Shown: in pieces, positions 1 through 10,883 of the stretch
How the letters are laid out: every line of letters starts with the position of its first letter
Position numbering within the stretch: the stretch's first letter is position 1
Source: Plumapathes pennacea
Taxonomy: Eukaryota; Cnidaria; Anthozoa; Antipatharia; Myriopathidae
DNA length: 64,000 nucleotides
Assembly (NCBI GenBank): GCA_964036295.1
Contig: OZ038471.1
Location: 3,780,001 to 3,844,000 of the forward strand
Reading direction: 5' to 3'
The notes under the pieces: generated by a model
Told to the model about the DNA's origin: nothing
Databases searched by the model: none
The model's input: the letters and a program-made list of their open reading frames with translations, nothing else
Program-made: the position numbers and the translations under genes

Positions 1-1
1 T

Positions 2-3000
2 CCGAGTGTTGAGTGGTCCAAAGATGGAAAACCGCTGAGTTTAGCCCAAGTGCAGAAGGGCAATGCAGTTCAAAGCGACCTGGTGTTTGAAAATTTCCAA
101 CCCAGCGATCAAGGAACTTACAAGTGCTTTTTCAGGAACTACGAAAACGGAACTGCAGAAAGCATCAGTAAAGTCGGTAAGGAATAGGGGGAACTGCTAC
201 GTGAAGTGGTGTCTAGAACCCTTGGGATGGGGAACACTTAGAATAAATTCTTCTATAGCAACCAATCAGAGACTCTAATTTATGGGGTATGCGTCGGTAG
301 ATCTATGAGTGAGACCATGCGCAGTCGCAGAGTTCTTTTTTGTACTCGCTACTAAGTCTTGTTAGTTCACATGTGACCCTGAATGATCAACTTTAATTTT
401 CTCCTTCAGTTTCTTAGGAGAGATATATCATACAATATGGAGAATTTGCTACTTGATAGTTTGCTTAGATGAAAGCTGATTGGCCTATCAATTCTCACTA
501 CATTGCTCATACATTTTCTTCTTGAATGGTTGGGAGAATTTGTATTGTGAGCTCAGGAGTGAAAGGGTTAAACCGTTCAAGCCCAAGTTTCTCATCGGAG
601 TAGTAACACGACAGCTCCGCCCAGATTTTCTACTCCTTACCTCCTCTGTGTGTGTGTGTGTGTGTGTGTTAAACAAAATGGACTCAAAGGACAGAAAAAT
701 TTCAGCATTTAAATGTGTATGGTGCAGATATATTCATCAAACGCAGTCAGCAACATTGCAAAAGAACCCCAACTTGTTACAGATATAGGCATCGGCCATC
801 ACACATCGACAGTTCTATTCACAAGTTTTTTCCTTTCCTCAGAACTGGTTGGCTGTGGGGACCCAGGTGTTCCCGCCAACGGCTACAGGATTGGGGAGGA
901 GTTTTGGTCAGGTAAAGTGGTGGTGTTTGCTTGTGATCCAGGCTACCACCTGGATGGACCGTCCACGCGGTTGTGTCTGGCCAAGGGGAATTGGAGTAAC
1001 GTCATGCCAACGTGTAAGTATGAATTTATGTGAGGCAAACACTGGACACAAAATAATGTTCTTTTCCGCTGTTTCTAAGCCTCTAGCAAAACACAAGCAC
1101 CTACACGAGCCCCATACCACAAATAACTCGACGATAATTACTCTTCTAGTACTAGTTCTTTGTTCAATGTGTTTATTGTTTATTGTTTATTGTTTATTGT
1201 TTATTGTTTATTGTATAAGCGGTCAGTTGTCCAAGTCCCCAAAAATCTACTCCCCAGTAAGATACTGCAAACTATACCTGTATTAAGCGGACATTTAACA
1301 ATTCCCAAAGGGTGTCCGCTTAATACAGGTTTGACTGTACTTATTTACTTAATGTATTTACTTACTTACTTACTTGCTTAATTATTTAATTAATTAATCA
1401 ATTAATTAATCTATTTACTTACTTATTTATTTATTTATCTATTGTCAGGTCGCCGTTTGTGTGATGATATCAAGCCTCCAAAGCACGGCAGTATTGTTGG
1501 CCAGGACTTCTGGGAAGGAATGAACGTGACATATCGATGTAACAAAGGCTATTGGCTGAAAGGCCCGCGCGTGCGTGTTTGTACAGATACTGGCAACTGG
1601 ACATACGAGCAGCCTCGTTGTGAAGGTATTTGTTCTTGTACGCCGCAAAGATAGATTCAGTCGGGCTAATTTTAACTGGACAACGCATTACATTACATTA
1701 ACAAACGTACTATAACAAATAACTCGGGACCATCTCCAACTGTCCGTTTTAGAGAGGTGTCCGTCTTATAGAGAGTTCAGTTAGAGCAAATGACTGAAGA
1801 AACGGCAGGGGCCGCTCCTACCAGGCGTCTGTCTTAGATAGGTGTCCGTCTTGATGGGTGTCCGCTGAGAGGGAGTTGACTGTGTGTTTTTGTAGTGAGT
1901 AAGATTGACGAGGCGCTTCGCCGAGTGAGTCCACAACAAATTTTGACCATACTATGACGTAAATCGTGGTAAATAAGAGTCCACACCACGGCAAACCAGT
2001 GGAAATTTGTTTTTTATCATAATATTTAGAAATATACAAGAAGGTTTCGTTGTATTTCGTTGCAAAGCGTGACACGCTGGCGTCAGCTGGCGTCACATCG
2101 TTGTCTGGACTCTTATTTACCACGGTTAATCGACCAATCAGAGCGCGAGAAACTAGTGTGCTGTGGTAAAAATCTATATACAGAGCAGTATGACAATAAA
2201 AATATTCCTTTACGTAAAAGGTCACCAATTTGACTACTCTGAGATCATGACGAACAAGACCGATTACTCGGAGCTGTTGAAGGGTTGGCTGGCGTTTGCT
2301 GTGGCCGCACCCTCTAGATGGAAACTCTGTTACAGAGCAACGGACGATGGATGGAGTTCGGGAACTTTTCACTCCAACTGCAACAACCGCGGACCCAGCA
2401 TCACGTTTATCCGAGTTGGCGAGTATTTCTTTGGGGGATTCACAGACATCGACTGGCGTAAGTAAACGATTAAAGCGATTCATGTTTAATTCACTTGGTG
2501 ATCAGCTCTCCGCCACCTTTGATTCTAATACTTGTTTCGTCAGAGGTCAGTGCACCGTTCATAAGCCTTCTCCTTACTCATAATTTCGGAGTTTCCTCTG
2601 ACAAGGAGCTAACGCTCAAGAGTGATCAACTTCAATTTTCTTCTACAATTTATCACCAGAGACATAACATGCAGTAAGGAGAACTTGGCTTATTTGATGC
2701 CTTGCTCAAATGAAAGTTAATTAAACTATTGATTTGCACTCCTATATCACTCATAAATTTTCTTTTTAAATGATTGGAAGAGTATATATTTTGAGCTTGA
2801 GAGTGAAGAGGGCATAATACTTGATACTGTTTTACCGCCATATCGATGCAGACTGCGTATGCTTACATAGACGCAAGTTCTTGATTGACAAAGAATGCTG
2901 CCAAACTTGTTTGGGCCAATCAAAAATAGCACTTCTCAGTAGAGTTCTGATTATTAACCAGTGGGTATCGTGCTATTGCTGTCGCAGATTCGAGTGGGTC

Positions 3001-3322
3001 CTACACCGATTCTATCAATTCCTTCATCTTCTCCTTCAAAAACCGAGACGGCCTGGACCCGTTCATGCTCAGGGTGAAACCGACTGGCAATGCCATATAT
3101 GGAAACAACGGGTACGGTCCTACCTTCGGTGGCGGCCACGACATCTACATCGCAAACGGTGCAGGTTCAAACTCCAATTCGTATTGTAACCCGGGCCACA
3201 CGTATGTACAGCTGACAGGGTATCGTTACAATCAGGGGGCGAGTAAGAGTCTATTGGCCGGCTCTTACAATTTCCAACCAGATGAAGTAGAAGTATTTTA
3301 TCAGACGAAGCTGAGCGGCTGA
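2..3322 (+). CDS. Ig-sushi-sushi-TLDc protein, 3' part of gene (5' exons outside window)
   Basis: Five exons can be joined in phase 1: 2-176, 843-1013, 1449-1625, 2221-2457 and 2988-3322 (stop TGA). Exon 1 encodes the end of an Ig domain, with WSKDGKPL and the SDQGTYKC motif around the second Ig cysteine. Exons 2 and 3 each encode one sushi/CCP module with four cysteines and the usual GNW near the C-terminus. Exons 4 and 5 encode a TLDc domain: WKLCYRATDDGW, then FHSNC, FGGFTDIDW, GGGHDIYI and a final EVEVFYQT. All junctions have GT donors and AG acceptors. Ig and sushi modules imply an extracellular or secreted protein, whereas known animal TLDc proteins (OXR1, NCOA7, TLDC families) act inside the cell. 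The function is unknown; adhesion or immune recognition is a guess. The start and any signal peptide lie upstream of the window. Confidence 0.85.
380..573 (+). repeat. MITE copy, TTAACCC family (degraded left end)
   Basis: Lies in the first intron of the Ig-sushi-TLDc gene. It shares an ordered set of words with seven other places in the window: atttTctcctTcagtttc, atatatcata, aaggagaa-like, gatgaaagctgatt, ttctcactac, cattttcttctt and ggttgggagaattt. It ends in gagtgaaagggttaa, the complement of the family's left end TTAACCCTTTCACTCCCAAG. The left terminus here is eroded. Confidence 0.7.
644..670 (+). repeat. (TG)n microsatellite
   Basis: A short pure TG run in intron sequence of the Ig-sushi-TLDc gene. 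Confidence 0.9.
1168..1215 (+). repeat. (TGTTTAT)n heptanucleotide repeat
   Basis: About six tandem copies of a 7-base unit in the intron between the two sushi exons. Seven is not a multiple of three, so this is not coding. Confidence 0.9.
1216..1345 (+). repeat. Tc1/mariner-like MITE fragment
   Basis: Contains inverted halves ctgtattaagcggacatt and gtgtccgcttaatacag and ends in ggtttgactgta. This matches the TACAGT(T/C)(G/A)AA(A)C terminal type seen in complete copies at 40632-40817 and 45174-45338. Confidence 0.55.
1340..1441 (+). repeat. TTAC/TTAT/TTAA low-complexity tetranucleotide tract
   Basis: A degenerate tetranucleotide run (ttac, ttaa, ttat) directly upstream of the acceptor of the second sushi exon. 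It may double as its pyrimidine-rich tract. Confidence 0.8.
1735..1884 (+). repeat. Tc1/mariner-like MITE
   Basis: Begins around ctccaactgtccgtttta and ends ggagttgactgt, with internal 'ggtgtccgtcttatagag' words. The same ordered words recur at 42726-42870 inside a Smoothened intron (agaggtgtccgtct, atgactg, gctcctac), showing a dispersed family. The right end resembles the terminal repeat of the 40632-40817 copy. Confidence 0.6.
1965..2124 (+). repeat. fold-back element with 19-bp perfect inverted repeat
   Basis: cgtggtaaataagagtcca (1965-1983) is the exact complement of 2106-2124. The spacer contains a small internal duplication (ggcgtcagct). It sits in the intron before the first TLDc exon. 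Just upstream (about 1905-1925) is the word gaggcgcttcgccgagtg, which recurs at 34793-34811, so the full element may be longer. Confidence 0.65.
2603..2818 (+). repeat. MITE copy, TTAACCC family
   Basis: Runs from agctaacgctcaagagtgatcaactt to gagcttgagagtgaagag with the family's internal words (accagaga, cagtaaggagaactt, ctcaaatgaaagtt). It lies in the intron that splits the TLDc domain. Confidence 0.75.
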
Positions 3323-4034
3323 GCCCCACAACAGATTCTTTGCCACGATCAAGAGACCATTAAGAGGAAGGGCTGATTTTTTCCTGTGTCCAAGGTAAAT
3401 CTGTCAGAATACGTCAGAACCAGTAGAACCATGATTTCATGGTTTGTTTGCATAGCGCTTCATTCTCAAGGTTCCGCCCAATAATTGTATTTGTTGTATA
3501 TTAATAGCCAGAAGTACTTATTTTTTTATCATTTAGTCGTAACGTTAGCTTTGCAAAGAAGATTTTGTTTGCGTAAATTGAGCAATGTGTTAGCAAGATA
3601 CTTGATGCGTTGTTATATAAACCAATAACGCACAAATGCTACAAGCAGCGAATAGACTTTGATTTTCTTGTGTATAAATGTACACAGTCACATAAAATTG
3701 TTCAAGCTTTCAGTGTGTGTAAACAAAGAATGAAACCTCAGCCTAGAGCACCTGTTTCTTTCCGCCTTTAAATTAATTCTGCTGAGAACAAATTGACCAA
3801 GTTTCGACCCTTGAACAGTCAAATGAAATTATCTAACTAGATTATCTAACTCGAATGAAGACACTGCTGTTTTTTGCATTTGTTATTTTGTTTAGATTAT
3901 ACTTTTTGAGTAACGGACACTAAATAGTGTTCATGTGCAACTGTATGACCGACAGACTGCGCAAGCGCGGGGCTTGACACATTCAATCACCCAACCTCGT
4001 TCCCGGGAGATGAAAGAGCATGGGAACGAGGTTG
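3323..4034. other. 3' flank / probable 3' UTR, no gene
   Basis: AT-rich sequence after the TLDc stop; no coding exon seen. It contains a 13-bp hairpin, caacctcgttccc (3992-4004) against gggaacgaggttg (4022-4034), immediately next to the stop of the minus-strand gene. No canonical AATAAA was found. Confidence 0.5.
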
Positions 4035-4748
4035 TCAATCACCTTCCATGTCGTCCGCGTCCTCAATCTCCCGCATCGTTGTTATCGTCGCCAAGGCGGC
4101 GAAAATGTAACCAGGGAGGGGAGGCTCAGTCGCATTCTGCCAGCGACGGACTAACCACTTGGGAAAGAGTTGAAACTCACTACGTTTTACCACCCCGAGT
4201 GTCAAGTTTGTCCGCGACTCTCTCACATGAATGACGGTACCAAACTCTAACGGAACGCGATTGGTTCTCGCTATTTCGCTTGTGTTTGCATTTCTGATAA
4301 TGAACTCTTCTCGGCCAGCCCAGGAATAGTCTATGAGAAACGTCGTCGCGTTCGGCCATTGTTCTTCCACAGTGTACCTATCAGTGAACTTGTTAACTAC
4401 TTCTTTCTTGATAGTGAGAGCGATCTCATTATCTGCGTTTAATACCTGGAGCGTTTGGTACGAAAACGACTGTGCGCTTATTCTGGCGTATCCAATTTCC
4501 TCACTCTTGTTGGACTCGTAAACCATATCCTTGTAAAAATTCAGCCCGACCGGCCTCCAAGCGTAGTAAAAAGCGGGAAATGCCATCGGTTTGATCGCAG
4601 TCTTCAACATTAGCGTCTCCTTTCTGTGATTTGTGAACGCTAAGGAAAGTGACGTAATAGCAATCACGACAGCAACGCAAGTCAAACAGAGAAATCTTTT
4701 CGCCAAATGACGATCCCTATCGCTGGATGAAGAGGTCATCTGCGACAA
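4035..4748 (-). CDS. uncharacterised single-exon type II membrane-anchored protein
   Basis: An uninterrupted 237-codon frame. Residues 1-16 are polar, followed by a basic residue and a hydrophobic segment at about 20-40 (FLCLTCVAVVIAITSLSLAF), predicting an N-terminal signal anchor. The remaining ~195 residues alternate hydrophobic and polar positions like a beta-rich domain (repeated EIGYARI, EIALTIKKEV, EEFIIRN, TLGVVKRSEF). N-x-S/T sites occur at several places, consistent with a lumenal or extracellular domain. It ends in an acidic tail (EIEDADDMEGD). I do not recognise the family. The strand order faintly recalls tubby-like/LURP-one barrels, but no diagnostic motif supports that. The length, anchor and lack of stops argue that the frame is real. 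Confidence 0.65.
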   Translation of the reverse strand: MSQMTSSSSDRDRHLAKRFLCLTCVAVVIAITSLSLAFTNHRKETLMLKTAIKPMAFPAFYYAWRPVGLNFYKDMVYESNKSEEIGYARISAQSFSYQTLQVLNADNEIALTIKKEVVNKFTDRYTVEEQWPNATTFLIDYSWAGREEFIIRNANTSEIARTNRVPLEFGTVIHVRESRTNLTLGVVKRSEFQLFPKWLVRRWQNATEPPLPGYIFAALATITTMREIEDADDMEGD

Positions 4749-4898
4749 ATGAACAGCAGAGTGAGGTATGGAGATCGGCGCCTCGCGAGTCCAAACTGAG
4801 TTAACTACAACAACAGCCAGTCGTTTGCAGGTGTGTTATATATTAACTGATGATGCGAACAAATCTGCAGTTGCGCAAATGTATTTCACAATAGCTAC

Positions 4899-4919
4899 CC
4901 CCCCCCCCCCCCTCCCCCT
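4899..4919 (+). repeat. poly-C tract
   Basis: A run of about 14 C residues followed by tccccctc, upstream of the minus-strand gene. It is a likely site of length error. Confidence 0.85.
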
Positions 4920-5064
4920 CTATTTATGATCACGCCAGGAAATGGGCTCCTGATCGCGCATAAGCAATTTGTTATGCTGTTTCTTTGTCTTTATTTGGGC
5001 TTTAGAATCTTTCATTCGTTCAGGCACAAGAACAACAGCGGTAAACGACAACCATGCTAACTGT

Positions 5065-5276
5065 TAAGGCCACTTCACACTGGACGCGTCGCGACACGCC
5101 GTAACTGCACGGGACAACGCGACAAAATTAGATTTCGGTCATTCCTTCAATCCGATTCACACCGGACGCGTCAACTCGGAGCGACGCCGTAAAAATAGAA
5201 CAAGGGCTAATTTCAACGCGATAACGCGTTCAGTTACGGCGTGTCGCGACGCGTCTATAGTGTGAATTGGCCTTTA
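5065..5276 (+). repeat. fold-back MITE with ~40-bp terminal inverted repeats
   Basis: The left end (TAAGGCCACTTCACACT, continuing through cgcgtcgcgacacgccgtaac) is matched by the complement of the right end (ggcctttA preceded by agtgtgaatt and gttacggcgtgtcgcgacgcg). The termini read TAA(A)GGCC. It is CpG-rich, with a second internal inverted block. No coding capacity; a non-autonomous DNA transposon. Confidence 0.8.
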
Positions 5277-7724
5277 CTTGAAGAATTTTTATACGGGAGA
5301 GCTCTGTTTTGAATAACGCACAAACAACTCGCGAGAAGCGCCGAAATTACGAACAGGCGCTCACGCGTATAGCCCTGGCGACAAGTTTAGTCCCTGCGTG
5401 CCCGTCATCGCCTTCATGGAGACTGAGGAACGACGTATGTTTCGCGAACAACTTGCTGCCGATCATCCGACAGCACGGTCGTTCAGCCCAGCACGATGGC
5501 GTATTCATACTAGCCGAGCGCGTGCAATGGCGGGGATATCGACAATCCCAGGCATCAGCCACATGAAGGTAAATAAAAGAGTTAGAACGGGAATACAGTG
5601 GAACATGGGAGTATCTCCCCCGGGTCTAATAAGCGTCCCCCCTCCCCGCATCCCTGCTATTGGCAATTCCCATATCTAACTCACATGGTTTTTGTTTTTG
5701 TTTTGTTTTGTTTTGTTTTTTTTTACTAAGATTACAGTACCTCTTGTTGTCATCTCGTCGCCGAGGCGTCACAGAGGCTGTAAGAAAGATTTTCAGCCAA
5801 TCAGAATCCAAAGTAGTATGTGTTTGGAAACCAATCGGGGGCACTTGCAAAATTTAAAACCCTTCACTCCTTCCTGGGACTGACTACGACTAAAGTTAAA
5901 TTTCTCCAGACCTAAGTCAAAGTGCTCTTAACTCTTTGGGAAGAAATTTGAGAATAATCTACTGAGGACTACTTTCATCCGACGAGGGACTGGATACTGT
6001 TCCCAACCTCGTCCCCACGCCCCACGTAGCTAACCTTTTCCCAGGCTCTCTCGACAAAATGGCGGCCTGGTGAAACGGTGTGAATTGAAGGCCGAAAATC
6101 TGCTTTGTTATGCGACAATTTATGACCAGGGAGTAGAAATAACCAGTAATGTACTTTGGTGAAAATGTCATGCTGTCCGCAGTGGCTAAAACAAAGAGGA
6201 CGACCATGCTGATCGAAAAGTAAATCCATCATAATGAACTATTTAAAGGTGAGTTGTACGTTGTTTGACGTATTCTCTGATCACCCTTGGTAAATGTCAT
6301 CTATTGCAATCCTGCATGTTATACGTACTGTTACATAGTGAGTGAGGCCAAACGGGCCACATACAAGAATTAAAACTAGGAGTCCCATAATGAAAGTGAA
6401 ATGCTGCCTGTTTTGCACTCATTGATACAAAATCTCATTGCTGTGTTTTCCAGACTTTGTCCATTCACACACACTAAATCGGTAGAAAGTGATTATGCAA
6501 TAAAATTGGCTTAGTTTCAGACCACATCAGGTCAGTTAGCTCAAAGTCAACTGAGTAGACACTTGAGCTACAGGCTTTTTGTAGCTGAATTGGCCACAAC
6601 ATTTCCACAACATTCCAGTTGCCTTGACATCGAGTGAGAACGCTTTAATGTAAACACAGTCAGAGTTCTACTCAAACAGGTCACATTCAACAGATCAAGC
6701 ATACGCGCAACGTGAGTCACAAAAGCATATAAATGAGCAGTACGACAATTACAGAGTGGAGTTTATTTCAACTCACATGATCATGACAATGGTTTCTATT
6801 GAGTACCAACCCAATTAGTTTGTCAAAGCTAAATAATTGAAAGTAATTAACAATTATTATTTGCCAAAGTAGAGGTGAATAGTTGTGGCTATTTACCGAG
6901 CTGCTTTGGCAAGGTAAATTAAACCACCGCTATTCACAGACACTGAGTAGAATAATATTGTTTACTAGTGTTTAATAGCCAGCTTGCCATTTTCTTTATT
7001 TTCCAACAAACTATGAGCAAAAAGTTGATTTACTGATTATGAGAATGAGACCGATTCGCCACCGTTGTGTAACTGTGCCTGAGACATTTTTTCAAACAGA
7101 CTTTTAAGTTTTTCTTGCTGTTGAAACCATTCTGCAAAACATTAAACATTCCACCTTAAGAGTTGAAAACATTCAGCTTTTTCATGCAGGCTTGTGTAAA
7201 TATTAGAGATAATAAATAATATGTATTTAAAATAATTTATAGAGTATAAATAAATGCACATAGCTAAGTTATAGTGTTGTAATATGATAGCCATTGCTAA
7301 CAGACGGTTATAGATGATTACATACATGTGTTCAAACCATTTTTCATTAGAAGCTAGCTGATTCACTTTGAGCTAATTCACAGTTTTGCTTGTGCTGAGA
7401 AAAGCAAGAGGTACAGTAAACCCTGTGGGAGTCCCCTTTTATTAATATGAATTTAATGCACCTCATGTTTAAGCTTTGAAATAAATTTTTACTCAGTTGA
7501 TATTTTGACTTTGATCAGAACAATAAACAACTAAAGCAACAAAATTAAATTAAATCAAAACATAAAATAAACGAAAAAGGTGCAAAAGTGAAATGAACTA
7601 GAAAACTTTAGGCAGACTGGAGTTATCAATAATGTACATAATGTAAATCATAGGTCTATTTGATGCTAAAAGAATAAGCTAATATTATTAGAAAGAGAGT
7701 ACCTCTACGTATGACTAGGGATAA
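5277..7724. other. non-coding region, no supported gene
   Basis: 5277-5570 is CpG-rich and has an open stretch ending in atgaag|gtaaat (5568/5569), which could be an exon or a promoter-proximal transcript, but no protein family is recognisable. 5694-5722 is a T-rich tract. 5960-6240 carries the words cccaacctcgtcccc and cccaggctctc, which look like dispersed repeat. 6240-7724 is AT-rich and featureless. Confidence 0.4.
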
Positions 7725-7990
7725 ATAGAGGCAAGCCCAGACAAACACTTTTAAACAAGATTTTGCTGGCTATCCTGGCTGAACCAAAGTCTATAGTCCA
7801 ACCAGGTATAGTTTTAGGCCAGGCCTTGACCACCCTGGCTGAAGTATAGCCCTGCCAACCTAAACAAACAATTTTGGACCAGGCTTTCCTGGCTTCAGTA
7901 CCCTTGTTGAGCCTAATGTCTGGTAAGCCTGGCCAAATAGTTTTAGGCCAGGCTTTTCTGGATACCTTGACTGAACTAAAGCTTGTGAAA
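7725..7990 (+). repeat. degenerate tandem repeat, ~60-75 bp unit
   Basis: Three to four imperfect units share the words cctggctgaa, ctatagtcc or tatagccc, ccaacc, and agttttaggccaggc. The divergence suggests an old array. Confidence 0.6.
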
Positions 7991-8127
7991 AGATTTTGTT
8001 GAACAGTGGTCCTTCACACGACATATTAAGTAATTGTCCATAACAATCTGTTTGTAAAAAAGCTTGTTTATTATGAGTTGCGGAAAAACATAATTTACTA
8101 AGGGATTTTTACCATTCTTCATTTCAG

Positions 8128-8229
8128 GCCTATCCATCACTGAAGCTTCTCCCTTCTCCTTAGACTTGGTTGGTCATGCGCTGCTTATCCATCCAGTTCA
8201 TCCAACTGATCCACCATGGCATGCACCTG
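8128..8229 (+). CDS. candidate cassette exon A (gene unknown)
   Basis: Bounded by ttcatttcag and gtgagtcg, 102 nt, open in phase 1 to phase 1. It encodes xLSITEASPFSLDLV followed by a His/Pro-rich stretch ending DPPWHAPG. The borders, the first codons and the flanking intron words match exon B at 10884-10964, so the two arose by duplication. Symmetric 1-1 phase fits an extracellular linker exon. I cannot attach it to a start codon or a known domain. Confidence 0.45.
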
Positions 8230-8700
8230 GTGAGTCGATCTGCACTAGTCAATAATTATTATTCTACTAGAAATCTAGATACCCCCTTGCCCTGAAGCAG
8301 CAATTTTCGATCCTGTGGGAAATGTCTTAACTCTAGAACAGGTATTGGAATCAACAGTCTGAGGTGATTGCACAATCTGTTTATTCTCTGAAAAATGTTG
8401 CATATTCTCTGTGCTAAAAAACGAAACAAGAACAATGGCATGTTTTAATAGATGGAAATTTAGGCAGTTCTGGTGTAGTGCAAACAATAATAGACCACCA
8501 GTCCAGGGCGGGGGAGGGACTTAAAAACAAGAAATATGAGACCACCATAGGTTGTACGGATTTACATTGTGCTCCGGATGTGCGTAAGGGGAGCGTCCCA
8601 ACGACTTTTGACCATGATTGTAGCTCTGGCCTGGTTCAAGACACAAATTCGGAAATTTTCATTCGTGCTTAAATTGCGATCCTGTTAAAGACCGGACAGC

Positions 8701-9046
8701 TAAACTACAGAATACCCCGCACTTCCAGAAGGGCGGATACGCGGTGAAGTCAGACCACCCCTCCCCCCAACTTTTTGAAGTATTATATGAAGTGGATACG
8801 CGGATACGCAATAGAGCTATTTGGGGGAGGGGTGGTCTAGCTTGATTGCGTATCGGCGTAAATCCGCATATCCACTTTGACATATACTTCAAAAACGTAG
8901 CGGGAGGGGTGGTCTAATTCCACTGCGTATCCGCGTATCCACTGAAGTAGAGCTATTTGGGTAGAAGGGTGGTCTAGCTTGACTGCGTATCCGCGTATCC
9001 ACCGTTCTTTAGGGGTGTTCCAAAAATGCGGGGTATTCTGTAGTTA
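8701..9046 (+). repeat. MITE with TIR and internal inverted/tandem repeats
   Basis: The ends are aactacagaataccccgca and its complement tgcggggtattctgtagtt. Inside, the word tgcgtatccgcgtatccac and its complement gtggatacgcggatacgca occur at least five times, interleaved with gaggggtggtcta. The internal symmetry predicts strong cruciform or hairpin formation. Confidence 0.8.
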
Positions 9047-10590
9047 GTGCGTTATCATTACAAAATAAGAGTTTGATAGGAATATTTGTCCTCCTGTTTC
9101 TTGGAGATTTTTGTGAATTATCTTCCGGTGTTACAGTGAAAGATGCCTGGCATCAACATCTTCAAGGAAGTGGCGAAAAATTCAATAAAAAGAATTGTTT
9201 CGTTTACCGTGATCATTACCCGAGTTTACAGTGGAAACCCTCTTAAATTGTATGCCCTGTTTAGACAGAGAATCCTGAACACAAAACTTGTTCAGAGAAA
9301 CGCCCCTTTCAGGAAATACAGGGGAATATGTACCCAACAGATAACCCAGAAAGTTCGAATTTCATGTGCTAAATGTTCTTTATTCAAATCTCAAATAAGT
9401 GTCAGCATCACGCAATTTCTTTTTTTCCTGTTTTCTGACAAGAACCAAAACGACTTGCTCATTAATACCTATGAGTGCAACTCTGATCGTTGTAATTTAA
9501 AACTACTGTATTTTCCCCCGAGCTCTGCGAGGGTAATGCTCAAGACGTAAAAATGGGAACATTTCGCTTCTTGGCCAATGGGGCCGCTTCCTCGCATTTA
9601 ATATTTTCTCGCGCGAAATTTCGAATAGCATTGGCGAAATTAACATATTTTCCAGACGGAGAAAGTAAATAAACGACAAGGTAGTATGGACTTGCAGGAC
9701 TTCAATGATATGTTTGAGTTTCTCTAACAGTCTATTCTCGATTTTATATTTAAGGTGGTTGCACCTGCTAATTTTAGGTGCTCCAAATGCCCTAACTTTT
9801 TATTCAGTTATAGTTTATTGTATGTAATATACAAAAAGTTAATTGTTTTTCTGATATCGCGCGTGTGACTGCAGTTAGAAGCCCCGAAAAAATTGACAAT
9901 CTTACCGGAAGTTAATAGCGGCTATACTCGGACGGGACTGGGTCGGTTACTACCGAAGGTGCGAACCTCTGCCAGTGAGGGATCATGTCCCGCTGAATAT
10001 TCCAACTCAGACCACTCTCAAGCACGTGTGGCGGGGAACAACATGGCTGGTGAGTCAGGGCCTCATGAAAATATTCTCATATTTACCTCTTGGGCGCGAA
10101 GGGATTATCAATCTGAGTTTCAGTTTTATAGACGGCAGCGCTGCGTTCTACTTCTGAAAGTGGTACGTCCTGTATGTCGATAGGTTTTCATGATGCTCCG
10201 GTCGCATCAAAGGATTAAAAGCCTCTCCAGGCTGGCCTCGTGTTTACACTGTACGGAGTAGGTTTTCTGTCGAAAGCCCCTGTAGAGAGCGGCTCAAAAT
10301 CCTATCATTTAAAACGTAGCCTCAAATTTTAAAGTTTCTTTTTAGCGCGGAGAATAAAGAAATCACGCAATCACCCAAGACAATGTCATGTTTGAATACC
10401 TGTTTTAACAAGTAAATATGTTTCTCACAGGAAGCATATTTAGTTTACCAGAAAATACACTCGACCGAATTCATATCTGCAAAACTTAGCTGTGTGTAAT
10501 GCGCCGATTAACAAACAACTCAAATTCCCCACCCCTCCCTGATAGGTCAAATTTTCGACTTCCCAGGCAAAGGAGGGGTACAGTATGCCC
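9047..10590. other. no supported gene
   Basis: AT-rich intergenic or intronic DNA. An open stretch ends in aacatggctg|gtgagtc near 10046, with the same phase-1 donor context as exons A and B, but it has no convincing acceptor. Confidence 0.35.
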
Positions 10591-10596
10591 GGCGAA

Positions 10597-10637
10597 GGGT
10601 GGGGGAGGGGAGGATGGGGGGAGGTTTGGGGGTGGCG
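10597..10637 (+). other. G-quadruplex-prone G-run cluster
   Basis: Five runs of three or more G (gggtgggggaggggaggatg, then ggggg runs) fall within about 40 bases on the plus strand, with loops of 1-6 nt. This meets the usual G4 pattern. It is seen in sequence; folding is not shown. Confidence 0.6.
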
Positions 10638-10883
10638 ACGTTTTGAATTGATCGGCGCATAATTCCTCTGCGGTCAAAGCTCGACGCATTAAGCGAGAGA
10701 GTTAAACGAAAACTACCGAAGAGTTCACATACACAAATAAAATCACCCTAATTTTACTTTACTCTTGCATGTTTTAATCACGTCAGTCTCCCTGGCCTGA
10801 GGATAATGTTGTTGTCGAATTTAAATATACTGTAGCACGAAGTAATAAACAAAAGCGCTAAAATTTTCCAATCTTCATTTCAG

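Noticed and set aside
2163-2220. Extending the first TLDc exon upstream to an ATG at 2163
   Set aside because: The acceptor at 2220/2221 matches the phase of the preceding sushi exon, and the upstream residues do not resemble any domain.
5309-5679. Overlapping 85- and 93-codon frames in CpG-rich DNA
   Set aside because: Arg/Ser/Ala-rich composition follows the base content. One donor-like site exists, but no domain or partner exon was found.
9143-9550. 135-codon frame on the plus strand
   Set aside because: No family similarity, low complexity in part, and no splice context; the length is within chance for a region scanned in six frames.
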